A DNA stretch of 13,604 nt from JBNKFV01 sp050290265 (GCA_050290265.1 JBNKHI010000069.1:1-13604), one strand, 5' to 3'; shown: positions 6,427 to 13,604, counted from the stretch's first letter. A program made the numbers and translations. Notes: generated by a model from the sequence alone, not told the origin.

Positions 6427-7487
6427 TAGCGGTAAATTTCCAGATCGAACTTGGCGAATTTAGACTCGCGGCAGAATTTAAAGCGCCGGGCCGGGGCGTC
6501 ACTGCGCTGTACGGTCACTCGGGGTCCGGCAAAACAACGCTGTTGCGCTGTATCGCCGGTTTGCAATCTGCCACAGGGACCCTTTCGATCAATGGCCAAG
6601 ACTGGCAAAACGATAACCAGAATCTGGCAACTCACCAGCGCCCACTGGCTTACGTGTTTCAAGAACCTAGTTTGTTCCCGCACTTATCGGTGCAGGGCAA
6701 TTTGGATTACGGTTTTAAACGTACGCCAGTAAAGCAACGCCAAATATCGATGGCTCAGGCCATTCAATGGCTTGGCCTGGAACCACTCTTAACACGCCGC
6801 CCCGATAAACTCTCTGGCGGTGAGCGCCAGCGCGTTGCTATTGCCCGCGCCTTGCTCACCAGTCCACGTCTTTTACTGATGGACGAACCGTTAGCAGCGT
6901 TAGACCGGCAGAGCCGTAACGAGATCATGCCCTACCTGGAACTGCTACGAGACTCGTTATCAATTCCCATTCTCTACGTCACCCATTCTCCGGACGAAGT
7001 CATGCGGCTGGCCGATCATATTGTTGTGCTGGAAAAAGGGCAGATTCTCGCAGCAGGCCCACTCACTGAGACGCTAGCGCGGCTAGACTTACCCATGGGG
7101 GAAGCCCAGGATGCCGGCGTAGTGATCAGCGCCGAGGTGACTAATATCGACAAACAATGGCATTTGGCCCAAGCGCAATTTGATGGTGGCGAGCTGTGGG
7201 TGCGAGACAGCGATGCAGGAATCGGAAGTCAGATCCGTCTACGCGTACTAGCGCGGGACGTCAGTTTGTCACTGCAACGCCATGACGACAGCAGTATTCT
7301 CAATGCATTGCAGGGTAAGGTCATTGCGCTAGAACAGAGCAGTCATCCTGCAGTACAACTGGTCAAAATACGGGTCGGAAATACAGATTTCCTGGCATGG
7401 TTAACGGCGTTATCCATCGCTAAGCTCGGCATAGAGCCAGAGCAGCAGGTGTGGGTGCTGGTTAAATCCGCAGCGGTAATCAATTGA
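6423..7487 (+). CDS. modC: Molybdate ABC transporter, ATP-binding protein
   Basis: This 354-residue ATPase powers molybdate import. The ABC parts are in order: Walker A GHSGSGKT (31-38), Q-loop VFQEPSLFPH (from 78), signature LSGGERQR (130-137), Walker B LLLMDEP (150-156), D-loop ALD (159-161) and switch His188 (VTHSPDEV). A C-terminal MOP/TOBE domain (about 290-354, NALQGKVIALEQ to WVLVKSAAV) is the oxyanion-binding regulatory part found in ModC and absent from most other importers. The start is ATG 6423 inside the end of modB. The gene ends 8 bp before a convergent small gene, with no obvious terminator between them. Confidence 0.94.
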   Translation: MIAVNFQIELGEFRLAAEFKAPGRGVTALYGHSGSGKTTLLRCIAGLQSATGTLSINGQDWQNDNQNLATHQRPLAYVFQEPSLFPHLSVQGNLDYGFKRTPVKQRQISMAQAIQWLGLEPLLTRRPDKLSGGERQRVAIARALLTSPRLLLMDEPLAALDRQSRNEIMPYLELLRDSLSIPILYVTHSPDEVMRLADHIVVLEKGQILAAGPLTETLARLDLPMGEAQDAGVVISAEVTNIDKQWHLAQAQFDGGELWVRDSDAGIGSQIRLRVLARDVSLSLQRHDDSSILNALQGKVIALEQSSHPAVQLVKIRVGNTDFLAWLTALSIAKLGIEPEQQVWVLVKSAAVIN

Positions 7488-7495
7488 TAAAAGTC

Positions 7496-7708
7496 TTACG
7501 AGTTAACCGGCAGCCTGGCGAGTGCTTCACGCCGAGAATGAATCATTTCTTTATAGGTTTGGATCATGGAAAAATCGTGAGGCCCACCATTTAAAGCCAA
7601 AACTTCAGCTTGCCGCTCCAGGCGGACAATGTCGTCCATCAATTGCCGGCGCACCAAGCACGTATTGTTCAAAGTAACGCCAACATGCTGAGCTTTCGCT
7701 TCTTTCAT
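7496..7708 (-). CDS. Small unrecognised protein (70 residues)
   Basis: I do not recognise this protein. It has 70 residues from ATG 7708 and is preceded by AGGT 7 nt upstream; a TTG at 7723 in the same frame is a less likely start. It has no signal peptide or membrane segment. The middle (about 18-40, VRRQLMDDIVRLERQAEVLAL) and the end (about 48-66, IQTYKEMIHSRREALARL) look like two charged amphipathic helices separated by NGGPHDF, as in a helical hairpin. It has two methionine-containing helical faces and one Cys. It converges on modC with an 8-bp gap and lies downstream of cysQ on the same strand, but 203 bp away with a hairpin between, so it probably has its own promoter. The coding call rests on the clean start site and protein-like composition. 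Confidence 0.6.
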   Translation of the reverse strand: MKEAKAQHVGVTLNNTCLVRRQLMDDIVRLERQAEVLALNGGPHDFSMIQTYKEMIHSRREALARLPVNS

Positions 7709-7820
7709 AAATGTTACCTGCAATATCGCGTCAATCCTGCAGCTGACAAAACACCAGGCTTCTTGGCCAGATGTTCACCTATTACAGTCTAGTCCAGAAT
7801 AGCGGGGAAAGGTACGCAAA

Positions 7821-7836
7821 GGGGCTGCAGCGCCCC
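7821..7836 (-). terminator. GC-rich hairpin downstream of cysQ
   Basis: GGGGC-TGCAGC-GCCCC forms a 5-bp GC stem. Read on the minus strand it is followed by TTTGCG, a weak U-tract. It lies between cysQ and the downstream 70-residue gene on the same strand, so it could end cysQ transcription. The first GCGGGG (7802-7807) could pair instead with the CCCCGC at 7833-7838. Confidence 0.35.
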
Positions 7837-7894
7837 GCAAATCCATTTAAGAACTACCGACGTGTGACATAGACAAATAATCAACCTGCAGTGT

Positions 7895-7918
7895 TGGCTG
7901 ACAAATGATTGTCAGCCA
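7895..7918 (-). terminator. Hairpin overlapping the cysQ stop codon
   Basis: There is a perfect 10-bp inverted repeat, TGGCTGACAA (7895-7904) and TTGTCAGCCA (7909-7918), with a 4-nt loop. The cysQ stop codon (7912-7914) is inside the stem. No T-run follows on the minus strand, so it may protect the 3' end of the mRNA rather than terminate it. Confidence 0.5.
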
Positions 7919-8733
7919 GTCAGAACCTGCTTCCAGTTAACGCTGGTGTCGCCATACACGTAAAAGAAGGGATTTAAGATATTATCCTTGGTGTTATAAC
8001 GCAGTAAATTGAAATCCAGATCCACCACCTCGCCGCCCGCAGCCTCGACCACCGCCTGTGCAGCCGCAGTGTCCCACTCGGAGGTTAACGCTAAACGAGG
8101 ATACAAGTCCGCAGCGCCCTCCGCTACCAGACATAATTTTAGTGAGCTTCCCATATTTTTGGTGTCTACGGGGCCAAGTTGAGCCTCTATTTTATCCATT
8201 AACGCCACCACCGCTTCTGCACCATGGCTGCGGCTGGCGACCACCTCAACGGGCTTAGCTTGATCAAGCTGACTAGCGACCGTGCGAACCCGTATTGCCT
8301 TCTCAATTCCCTGTTCATATTTCCAAGCACCGACACCACGAATACCCGCGTAAGTAATACCCAATACCGGTACATGAACGACGCCCAAAACAGGAACCCC
8401 CTTCTCAATTAAGGCGATATTCACCGTAAATTCACCGTTACGCTTGATGAATTCTTTGGTGCCATCCAGAGGGTCGATAATCCAATACCGCTGCCAGCTC
8501 GAACGCACATCAAAACCGGGCAAGGCGCCTTCTTCTGAGAGTACAGGTACATCGACGATACCCGGCAAGGCTGGTGCCATAATGGCATGCGCGGCTAAGT
8601 CTGCTTTGGTCACAGGTGAATCATCGGCTTTAATATCGACATCCATGGGCGCATCGCTCTCATAAACTGCCAATATGGCGTCACCAGCTCGGCGACTGAG
8701 CTCAATAACGCGATCGAGAATTTCTTTATCCAT
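7912..8733 (-). CDS. cysQ: 3'(2'),5'-bisphosphate nucleotidase CysQ
   Basis: It removes a phosphate from 3'-phosphoadenosine 5'-phosphate (PAP), the by-product of sulfate assimilation, keeping PAP from becoming toxic. It belongs to the inositol-monophosphatase family of Mg-dependent, Li-sensitive phosphatases. The metal-binding marks are LSEEG (66-70), WIIDPLDGTKEF (84-95, with Asp87 and Asp90) and SEWDTAAAQAVVEAAGG (218-234). The start chosen is ATG 8733, giving 273 residues, which fits the family. AAGAG lies about 11 nt upstream; a TTG at 8742 would place this site against the start codon. A TATAAT on the minus strand at 8800-8795 is the likely -10 element. It is divergent from yrfG. Confidence 0.92.
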   Translation of the reverse strand: MDKEILDRVIELSRRAGDAILAVYESDAPMDVDIKADDSPVTKADLAAHAIMAPALPGIVDVPVLSEEGALPGFDVRSSWQRYWIIDPLDGTKEFIKRNGEFTVNIALIEKGVPVLGVVHVPVLGITYAGIRGVGAWKYEQGIEKAIRVRTVASQLDQAKPVEVVASRSHGAEAVVALMDKIEAQLGPVDTKNMGSSLKLCLVAEGAADLYPRLALTSEWDTAAAQAVVEAAGGEVVDLDFNLLRYNTKDNILNPFFYVYGDTSVNWKQVLTG

Positions 8734-8794
8734 AACAACCAACTCTTAAAAGAAAAAATGTAAAGCGCACAGCGCCAGAAGTGCAAAGTGGCCG

Positions 8795-8800
8795 ATTATA
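8795..8800 (-). promoter_or_regulatory. Likely -10 element of the cysQ promoter
   Basis: TATAAT, the sigma-70 -10 consensus, is read on the minus strand 61 nt upstream of the cysQ ATG. No good -35 sits 16-18 nt further upstream; the nearest TTGATA-like hexamer is CTGATA at 19 nt. The promoter may therefore be weak or activator-dependent. Confidence 0.4.
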
Positions 8801-8977
8801 CCTAAATGTCAGCGCGACTTATCAGTCGTTAAACCCAGATATGGAACAAATGACATCTCAGCGTCATTAATTAACAGGTATACTTTGCAACAGATCCGGC
8901 CCTAACAATGAGGGCTTGAACACCGAGTTATCAAGTAATACCCGCATTATTGCGCCGTAACACATACTGAGAGCGCC

Positions 8978-9670
8978 ATGAATAACCAACTACCGTCACA
9001 GCCTGCAATCGCTAAAAGCCCACAAATAGACTGGCATCAAATAGATACCGTTCTATTGGATATGGACGGCACCCTGCTGGATTTGCACTACGACAATTAT
9101 TTCTGGCTGCATCACTTGCCCGAGCGCTACGCCACTATGCACGGCGTGTCTATTGAAAGCGCAAAGCGCAAACTGGAAGCTCACATCAAAGCCCATGAGG
9201 GTACCTTAAAATGGTATTGCCTGGATTTCTGGTCAGAAGCGTTGGACGTAGACATTCGCACTTTGAAAGAAGAAGTACAGCATAAAATCCGTGTGCGTCC
9301 CTATGTCGAAGAGTTTTTACAATACCTCCGTAACGCGGGTAAAAAACTAGTGTTAATCACCAATGCACATCCGCAAAGCCTCGATCTAAAACTTGAAATC
9401 ACCCAAATTGACCAATATTTGGATATGGTGCTGTCGTCACATCAATTCCAGCAACCAAAAGAGGCGCAAGAATTTTGGCGCAGTCTGCAAGCCCACGAAC
9501 ACTTCGACCCAAGCCGCACCCTGTTTATTGATGACACCGTACGAATCCTGCGCTCAGCTGAGCAATTCGGCATTAAACATCTACTCTGTATTCACCAACC
9601 GGACAGCCAGCAAGAACGCTATATTACAGACTACCCGGCCATCCACCACTTTGATGAAATCACACCGTAA
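8978..9670 (+). CDS. yrfG: HAD-family GMP/IMP nucleotidase (YrfG type)
   Basis: This 230-residue HAD phosphatase dephosphorylates purine mononucleotides (GMP, IMP) in the E. coli relative. HAD motifs: I, LLDMDGTLLD (nucleophile Asp28, Asp30); II, LITNAHP (Thr128); III, PKE (Lys161); IV, FIDDT (Asp185, Asp186). The strings DMDGTLLDLHYDNYFW, WYCLDFWSE and PKEAQEFW match YrfG closely. About 10 extra N-terminal residues precede the usual start, but ATG 8978 has a GAGAG site 4 nt upstream. In E. coli yrfG is followed by hslR; here gmhA and gmhB lie between them. It begins the plus-strand run that continues to the right edge. Confidence 0.85.
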   Translation: MNNQLPSQPAIAKSPQIDWHQIDTVLLDMDGTLLDLHYDNYFWLHHLPERYATMHGVSIESAKRKLEAHIKAHEGTLKWYCLDFWSEALDVDIRTLKEEVQHKIRVRPYVEEFLQYLRNAGKKLVLITNAHPQSLDLKLEITQIDQYLDMVLSSHQFQQPKEAQEFWRSLQAHEHFDPSRTLFIDDTVRILRSAEQFGIKHLLCIHQPDSQQERYITDYPAIHHFDEITP

Positions 9671-9790
9671 GCCCCAAACCTATAAATAACCGACGTCCGC
9701 AGTAGAGCCCAACAATAAGCCCCTGTCTGTTAAATACGAAGAAAGTGTACAATGGCAGCCTTTCTTTAGTATTGGACACAGAGATCACCA

Positions 9791-10363
9791 ATGAGCACTA
9801 GTTTTAGCCAACAACTCGCCCAACATATTGAGGTTATGCAGACACTCGCTGCGATGGAAAGTCAGATTCAATCTGTCGCTGATGCCTGGATAGCAGCGCT
9901 GCGCAAGGGTGGCAAAGTCTTGTTAATGGGTAATGGCGGCAGCGCAGCTGATGCCCAGCATATCGCCGCGGAACTGGTTGGCCGCTACCTGACGGAACGT
10001 CGAGGGTTACCCGGGATCGCGCTAACGACGGATACGTCTATCTTAACGGCGGTCGGCAACGATTATGGCTACAACAGTGTATTTAGCCGTCAGGTTGAAG
10101 CCTTGGCACAACCTGACGATGTGATTGTCGGTTACTCCACCAGCGGTAACAGCGCAAACGTCATCGCAGCATTCGAAGTAGCTAAATCGATCGGCTGTTA
10201 CTGCGTAGCACTGACTGGAGCCAGCGGCGGCAAGATGAAAGATGTCGTGGATAACTGTCTTCGCGTGCCATCTGACTTTACCCCTCGAATTCAGGAAGCC
10301 CACGCGTTTATTGGCCACATGCTTTGCGACTATGTCGATCAAGCATTAACGCCAGCGCCCTGA
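9791..10363 (+). CDS. gmhA: Phosphoheptose isomerase
   Basis: It converts sedoheptulose 7-phosphate into D-glycero-D-manno-heptose 7-phosphate, the first step of ADP-heptose synthesis for the LPS inner core. The 190-residue SIS-domain protein has GNGGSAADAQHIAAELVGRY (48-67), TTDTSILTAVGNDYG and YSTSGNS (115-121). The zinc and catalytic residues known in GmhA, shifted by four, are His57, Glu61, Gln168 and His176. This separates it from DiaA and other SIS proteins. GAGA lies 6 nt before ATG 9791. A TACAAT at 9748-9753 may be a -10, with no clear -35. gmhB follows 12 bp after its stop, so the two are co-transcribed. Confidence 0.88.
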   Translation: MSTSFSQQLAQHIEVMQTLAAMESQIQSVADAWIAALRKGGKVLLMGNGGSAADAQHIAAELVGRYLTERRGLPGIALTTDTSILTAVGNDYGYNSVFSRQVEALAQPDDVIVGYSTSGNSANVIAAFEVAKSIGCYCVALTGASGGKMKDVVDNCLRVPSDFTPRIQEAHAFIGHMLCDYVDQALTPAP

Positions 10364-10375
10364 TATAGCGAACCC

Positions 10376-10912
10376 ATGACTGAAAAACTCATCATCCTTG
10401 ATCGCGACGGCGTCATCAACCAGGATTCTGCGGACTATGTAAAGTCTGCAGATGAATGGATCCCCTTGCCGGGCAGTATTGAAGCCATTGCCGCGCTTAA
10501 GGAAAGGGGCTATCGCGTCGCCATCGCCACCAATCAATCAGGCATTGGCCGCGGCCTCTACGATGACAGTGCACTCAAAGCCATGCACGACAAACTTGCC
10601 CGACTCCTGGTCCCATTGGGCGCTACCATCGATATTATTACCTACTGCCCACACACACCGGAAGATGCTTGCGATTGCCGCAAACCCAAGCCCGGCTTGC
10701 TGTTGCAAATCGGTGCGGCGCTGGGCCTGCCTTTGGATAATGTCTGGGTTGTTGGCGACAGCTTGCGCGACTTGCAAGCTGCGCAGTCGGTTAACGCACA
10801 ACCCGTATTAGTGCTGACTGGCAATGGCAAAAAGACTCGACAACACCCCGACCTACCTGCCTATACTTTAGTGTTTCCAGATTTAGCAGCCGTTGCCGAT
10901 GCCTGCACGTAA
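10376..10912 (+). CDS. gmhB: D-glycero-beta-D-manno-heptose 1,7-bisphosphate 7-phosphatase
   Basis: It removes the 7-phosphate from heptose bisphosphate, the step that follows HldE kinase in ADP-heptose synthesis. The 178-residue HAD protein has LDRDGVIN (Asp9, Asp11), ATNQSGIGRG (51-60), the zinc loop Cys91-x-His93-x5-Cys99-x-Cys101 and VVGDSLRDLQAA (about 125-136). The zinc loop marks GmhB and the related HisB-N group; the gmhA neighbour decides for GmhB. The Shine-Dalgarno site before ATG 10376 is poor, so it is probably translated by coupling to gmhA. The heptose kinase/adenylyltransferase (hldE) and epimerase (hldD) are not in the window. Confidence 0.9.
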   Translation: MTEKLIILDRDGVINQDSADYVKSADEWIPLPGSIEAIAALKERGYRVAIATNQSGIGRGLYDDSALKAMHDKLARLLVPLGATIDIITYCPHTPEDACDCRKPKPGLLLQIGAALGLPLDNVWVVGDSLRDLQAAQSVNAQPVLVLTGNGKKTRQHPDLPAYTLVFPDLAAVADACT

Positions 10913-10931
10913 TAGATGTTATACAAATGAG

Positions 10932-10964
10932 TTTGGCAATCAGTCACTCGAATGAGCTGCCAAA
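10932..10964 (+). terminator. Weak hairpin after gmhB
   Basis: A 7-bp stem (TTTGGCA 10932-10938 with TGCCAAA 10958-10964) encloses a 19-nt region that has its own small CTC/GAG stem. It is followed by TCGTTGG, not a U-run. It may be a terminator or RNA end between gmhB and hslR. Confidence 0.3.
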
Positions 10965-11057
10965 TCGTTGGTCTTAACAGCACAGGACAATACATCAAAA
11001 CACGACAAACAAATGGCCAGTAACGCTAAAATACACAATCCCAACTAAGGCCCAACG

Positions 11058-11444
11058 ATGGAAAAAGTCCGTATCGATAAATGGCTCTGGGCAGCCCGAT
11101 TCTTCAAAACCCGCAGCTTGGCTAAACAGGCCATTGATGGTGGCAAAATTCACTGCGGTGGCCATAAAATAAAGCCGAGTAAAGACATCACAACGGGCAC
11201 GATACTTACTATTCGCCAAGGTTGGGACGAACGCGAAGTCGTCGTTGAGGCACTGTCGGATCAGCGCCGCGGTGCGCCAGAAGCGCAAGCGCTATACCGC
11301 GAAACTGAGGAAAGTGTTAGTCGGCGTGAACTCAACGCAGCACAGCGCAAAGCGATGGGAATCTCCCAAATCATTCACGACGGCCGTCCAAACAAAAAAC
11401 AACGCCGCCAGATTCACCGGTTTCGTGAACAGGATCTTGATTAA
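11058..11444 (+). CDS. hslR: Ribosome-associated heat shock protein Hsp15
   Basis: This 128-residue RNA-binding protein recognises stalled 50S subunits that still carry a nascent peptidyl-tRNA and helps recycle them; it is heat-induced in E. coli. The N-terminal S4 domain (about 4-65) reads RIDKWLWAARFFKTRSLAKQ. The highly basic tail, with RRELNAAQRKAMG and GRPNKKQRRQIHRFREQD (about 90-126), binds RNA. TAAGG lies 7 nt before ATG 11058. The following protease gene starts 8 bp after its stop, so they are probably one transcript. In E. coli hslR is followed by hslO (Hsp33), which is absent here. Confidence 0.92.
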   Translation: MEKVRIDKWLWAARFFKTRSLAKQAIDGGKIHCGGHKIKPSKDITTGTILTIRQGWDEREVVVEALSDQRRGAPEAQALYRETEESVSRRELNAAQRKAMGISQIIHDGRPNKKQRRQIHRFREQDLD

Positions 11445-11452
11445 GGATGACT

Positions 11453-12997
11453 ATGAATTTACACCTGTATTGCTCACTATTTTTCCCGCTGGCCCTTAAA
11501 CCGTTGTGGACACGATTAATGGTTATGGTGTTGCTGAGCGTAAGCCAGTTCTCCCACGCGCAAACATTGCACAATGTGAGTGAGGCAGAACTGGAAACCT
11601 TAAAGAAAGCAGTCATTAAGATTTACACCACACAAGCAGCACCCGACTATTTTACGCCTTGGAGTCTACTTAATCCCGGTCAAGGCAGCGGTTCTGGCAC
11701 CGTCATCGCCGGACAACGTATTCTTACCAATGCCCATGTAGTCGCCAATGCGCGTTATATTCAGGTACAAAAACATGATGACCCTAAGAAATATCTGGCT
11801 CACGTGGCATTTGTCTCCCACGAGGCAGATTTGGCCCTGATCGAAGTTGAAGACACCAGTTTTTTTAAAGGTCTGGTACCGCTCAGCTTTGGCAAGCTAC
11901 CCGAACCCCTGCAAGAAGTATCAGTGTTTGGCTACCCCTTTGGCGGCAAATCATTGAGTATCACCCGCGGCATTCTGTCTCGGGTCGAACATCAATTTTA
12001 CGCCCACGCCGGCAGCTATTTATTAGCGGGCCAGCTGGATGCTGCGATTAACCCCGGCAATAGCGGTGGCCCCGTCATTCAAGACCAGAAAATTGTGGGC
12101 GTGGTCATGCAATCGAACAACAGCAGCCGCGCTGAAAACCTCGGTTACTTTGTCCCGCCCAGCGTGATTCAGCACGTTCTACAAGATGCCAAGGATGGTA
12201 AGTACGACGGCTTTCCCGATCTGGGGTTTCGCACCCAGGGGCTTGAAAGCCCAGCCATGAAAAAAGCCTACGGTCTTAGTAATGACAAAAGCGGCATGGT
12301 AGTCACCAAGGTCTTTGCTGAATCTGCAGCAGAGGGAATCATTAAGGAAGGCGACCTAATATTGTCCATTAACGGCCTGACTATTGCCGACGACCGTTCC
12401 GTAGAATTTCGGCGTTACCAACGAACCAATTACAAATTTGTCCTTGATCAGTTCCACCAAGGCGACAAAATTCCATTTCAATTGCTGCGTAATGGTAAGC
12501 AAATAGATGTCACCGTTACCGCCAAACCGCTGGCTTTTGCACCAGTGCTGACGCTGCCGGAAGCGTTCGATGAACTCCCGGAATACTACATATACGGCGG
12601 CGTAGTCTTCGTCCCCTTAAATATGAACCTGATCAAACGCTGGGGCCACAACTGGAATAATAAAGCACCAGTGCAATTCTTAAACGCCCGCGACACGTGG
12701 AGCACACCAGAACACCAAGAGCAGGTAGTTGCACTTAAAGTACTGGCTGCAGATGTCAATCTCGGTTACCACGACTGGAAAAACTGGTTAGTGGCACGTG
12801 TGAATGGCCAGCCGATTGTGAACTTTCGTCAGTTTTGTGAAGTCCTCGAAAATAATAATGACACCTTCGTGTCATTAGAAGATGAACAGGGCTATCGTAT
12901 GGTTATTGATCATGCCATGGCCAAGGCAACGCAAGACGACATTCTACAGCGCTACCAAATCCCCAGTGCTTACTCACCAGCACTTTTTGAAAAGTAG
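11453..12997 (+). CDS. Exported Deg-type serine protease with a plant-like C-terminal PDZ domain
   Basis: This 514-residue protein is an S1C (DegP/HtrA-related) protease. An unusually long N-terminal signal (hydrophobic about 22-35, likely cut after SHA-Q near 36-37) sends it to the periplasm. Catalytic triad: His95 (TNAHVV), Asp126 (EADLAL), Ser204 (NPGNSGGPV). A first PDZ domain spans about 235-340 (SGMVVTKVFAESAAEGIIKEGD). The last ~150 residues (ELPEYYIYGGVVFVPL through ILQRYQIPSAYSP) resemble the 'Protease Do-like PDZ' domain known from plant DEG2/DEG9-type enzymes, not the second PDZ of E. coli DegP. ATG 11453 was chosen because AAGGA lies 5 nt upstream; ATG 11447 overlaps that site. 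It lies 8 bp after hslR. The target is unknown. Confidence 0.9.
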   Translation: MNLHLYCSLFFPLALKPLWTRLMVMVLLSVSQFSHAQTLHNVSEAELETLKKAVIKIYTTQAAPDYFTPWSLLNPGQGSGSGTVIAGQRILTNAHVVANARYIQVQKHDDPKKYLAHVAFVSHEADLALIEVEDTSFFKGLVPLSFGKLPEPLQEVSVFGYPFGGKSLSITRGILSRVEHQFYAHAGSYLLAGQLDAAINPGNSGGPVIQDQKIVGVVMQSNNSSRAENLGYFVPPSVIQHVLQDAKDGKYDGFPDLGFRTQGLESPAMKKAYGLSNDKSGMVVTKVFAESAAEGIIKEGDLILSINGLTIADDRSVEFRRYQRTNYKFVLDQFHQGDKIPFQLLRNGKQIDVTVTAKPLAFAPVLTLPEAFDELPEYYIYGGVVFVPLNMNLIKRWGHNWNNKAPVQFLNARDTWSTPEHQEQVVALKVLAADVNLGYHDWKNWLVARVNGQPIVNFRQFCEVLENNNDTFVSLEDEQGYRMVIDHAMAKATQDDILQRYQIPSAYSPALFEK

Positions 12998-13019
12998 TCC
13001 GCATAGCAAGGAGAGCAGC

Positions 13020-13487
13020 ATGACCAACATCACCCGCAAAGTCAGCTGGTCGAGAGTTATAGTGTTAACCGTTGGCCTGGCAGCGCTCTCGCTACCGGCC
13101 CAGGCAGAGGTCTATCGTTGGGTGGATGCGAACGGCAAAGTGCACTTCAGTGATCGAAAACCGTTGTCGGCAACTGCTGAAGACGTGTCTGGGCGCTTGA
13201 AAAAAACCAATATTGATACTAGCCAGCAAGAACACGAAAAACTCGGTAAGATCTTTGCCAAAGAAACCGAGGCTGAACGCAGGGCGCGCGAACGAGAACA
13301 GGCCAAAGCGCTCAACCAAAAACGGCAACTAGAACATTATTGTAAAAAATTAAAGCGCCGAATCGACATTCTGAATGGCCCGACTTACTGGGTGGATAAC
13401 AAAGGGAATGAGCGGGAGATGTCGCTGGAAGAGCAAAAAAACGCGGTCGCCGAGGCGCAGCAGAAATACAACAAACGCTGCAAATAG
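13020..13487 (+). CDS. Exported DUF4124-domain protein
   Basis: This 155-residue protein begins at ATG 13020, with a strong AAGGAG 6 nt upstream. A signal peptide (hydrophobic about 13-25) is cut after AQA, near residue 29. The mature protein starts EVYRWVDANGKVHFSDRKP (30-48), the DUF4124 signature found in many periplasmic proteins of gammaproteobacteria. A charged helical region rich in Glu, Arg, Lys and Gln follows (about 80-115). A second YWVDNKGNEREMS (about 120-132) partly echoes the first motif. The function of the domain is not known. It starts 22 bp after the protease stop, so it is probably in the same operon. No terminator was clear after it. Confidence 0.85.
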   Translation: MTNITRKVSWSRVIVLTVGLAALSLPAQAEVYRWVDANGKVHFSDRKPLSATAEDVSGRLKKTNIDTSQQEHEKLGKIFAKETEAERRAREREQAKALNQKRQLEHYCKKLKRRIDILNGPTYWVDNKGNEREMSLEEQKNAVAEAQQKYNKRCK

Positions 13488-13522
13488 CTACAACCCTGGC
13501 AAACCTGACACCGCAAGCAATC

Positions 13523-13550
13523 TTGGCAGTAATTATTTGAGTGGTACAAT
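13523..13550 (+). promoter_or_regulatory. Sigma-70-type promoter for the gene at the right edge
   Basis: A -35 TTGGCA (13523-13528) and -10 TACAAT (13545-13550) are separated by 16 bp; each matches consensus at 5 of 6 positions. This is the best promoter in the window. Transcription would begin near 13557, and an ATG preceded by GAGGT (10 nt upstream) appears at 13600. Confidence 0.6.
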
Positions 13551-13599
13551 GCGCCGCCCCGACTTTTGAACGACAGGTAACCTAGAGGTATCCAGCCGC

Positions 13600-13604
13600 A
13601 TGAC
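13600..13604 (+). CDS. Possible start of the next gene (partial)
   Basis: Only the start codon ATG and two further bases are inside the window. It lies about 43 nt after the expected start of transcription from the promoter at 13523-13550, with GAGGT as ribosome site. The product cannot be known from this window. Confidence 0.4.

Noticed and set aside
6451..6732. 93-codon plus-strand frame inside modC.
   Set aside because: It is in another frame of a clearly coding gene, is rich in Cys and Arg, and has no ribosome site or family motif.
10043..10342. 99-codon minus-strand frame antisense to gmhA, and similar frames opposite gmhB, cysQ and ligB.
   Set aside because: All lie opposite strong genes with intact motifs and show no protein-like features of their own.
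10376..10912. gmhB as a HisB-type histidinol phosphatase.
   Set aside because: The zinc loop is shared, but the adjacent gmhA and absence of histidine genes favour heptose bisphosphate phosphatase.
12882..13019. N-terminal extension of the DUF4124 gene back to 12882.
   Set aside because: It overlaps the end of the protease gene and would bury the signal peptide. ATG 13020 has AAGGAG at ideal spacing.

Overview
The window looks like a chromosomal segment of a free-living, probably marine or aquatic gammaproteobacterium of mid GC content (roughly half GC by eye). A Cellvibrionales-type organism is my guess. The basis is the gene content (modABC, cysQ, a YrfG-type nucleotidase, gmhAB, hslR, ligAB) and bacterial-style Shine-Dalgarno sites. 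No rRNA, tRNA, CRISPR array, intact insertion sequence or phage gene was seen.

Layout. Positions 1-424 hold the start of an unidentified minus-strand gene running off the left edge. Behind it lie a 30-bp near-palindrome and a LexA-like box. A drug/metabolite (EamA) transporter is on the minus strand (425-1333). Next to it is a scar of about 280 bp: the first ~20 codons of a LysR-type regulator, facing away from the transporter, run directly into the C-terminal end of an allophanate hydrolase gene in the opposite orientation. Then come ligAB (1944-3141), the two subunits of a protocatechuate 4,5-dioxygenase. They converge on a membrane-bound diguanylate cyclase (3250-4557, minus) across a strong hairpin. 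After a 409-bp gap follows a compact modABC molybdate uptake operon (4967-7487, with GTGA and ATGA overlaps). It converges on an unrecognised 70-residue protein and on cysQ, both on the minus strand. Divergent from cysQ are yrfG, gmhA, gmhB, hslR, a secreted Deg-family protease with a plant-type C-terminal domain, and an exported DUF4124 protein (8978-13487, plus). A good sigma-70-type promoter and an ATG at the very right edge mark the next gene.

How the genes relate. ligAB would open the aromatic ring of protocatechuate, but none of the later pathway enzymes are here. modABC imports molybdate. cysQ removes the PAP by-product of sulfate assimilation. gmhA and gmhB supply two steps of ADP-heptose synthesis for LPS and sit between yrfG and hslR, which are adjacent in Escherichia coli. 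hslR, the Deg-like protease and the DUF4124 gene are closely spaced and probably co-transcribed, suggesting a link between ribosome rescue and envelope protein quality control.

I did not find a clearly new multi-gene system. The items most worth a second look are the LysR/allophanate-hydrolase scar, the LexA-like box with its repeats at the left edge, the FNR/Anr-like site in front of ligAB, the plant-type Deg protease cluster, and the unrecognised 70-residue protein. All family names come from reading motifs; no database search was possible.
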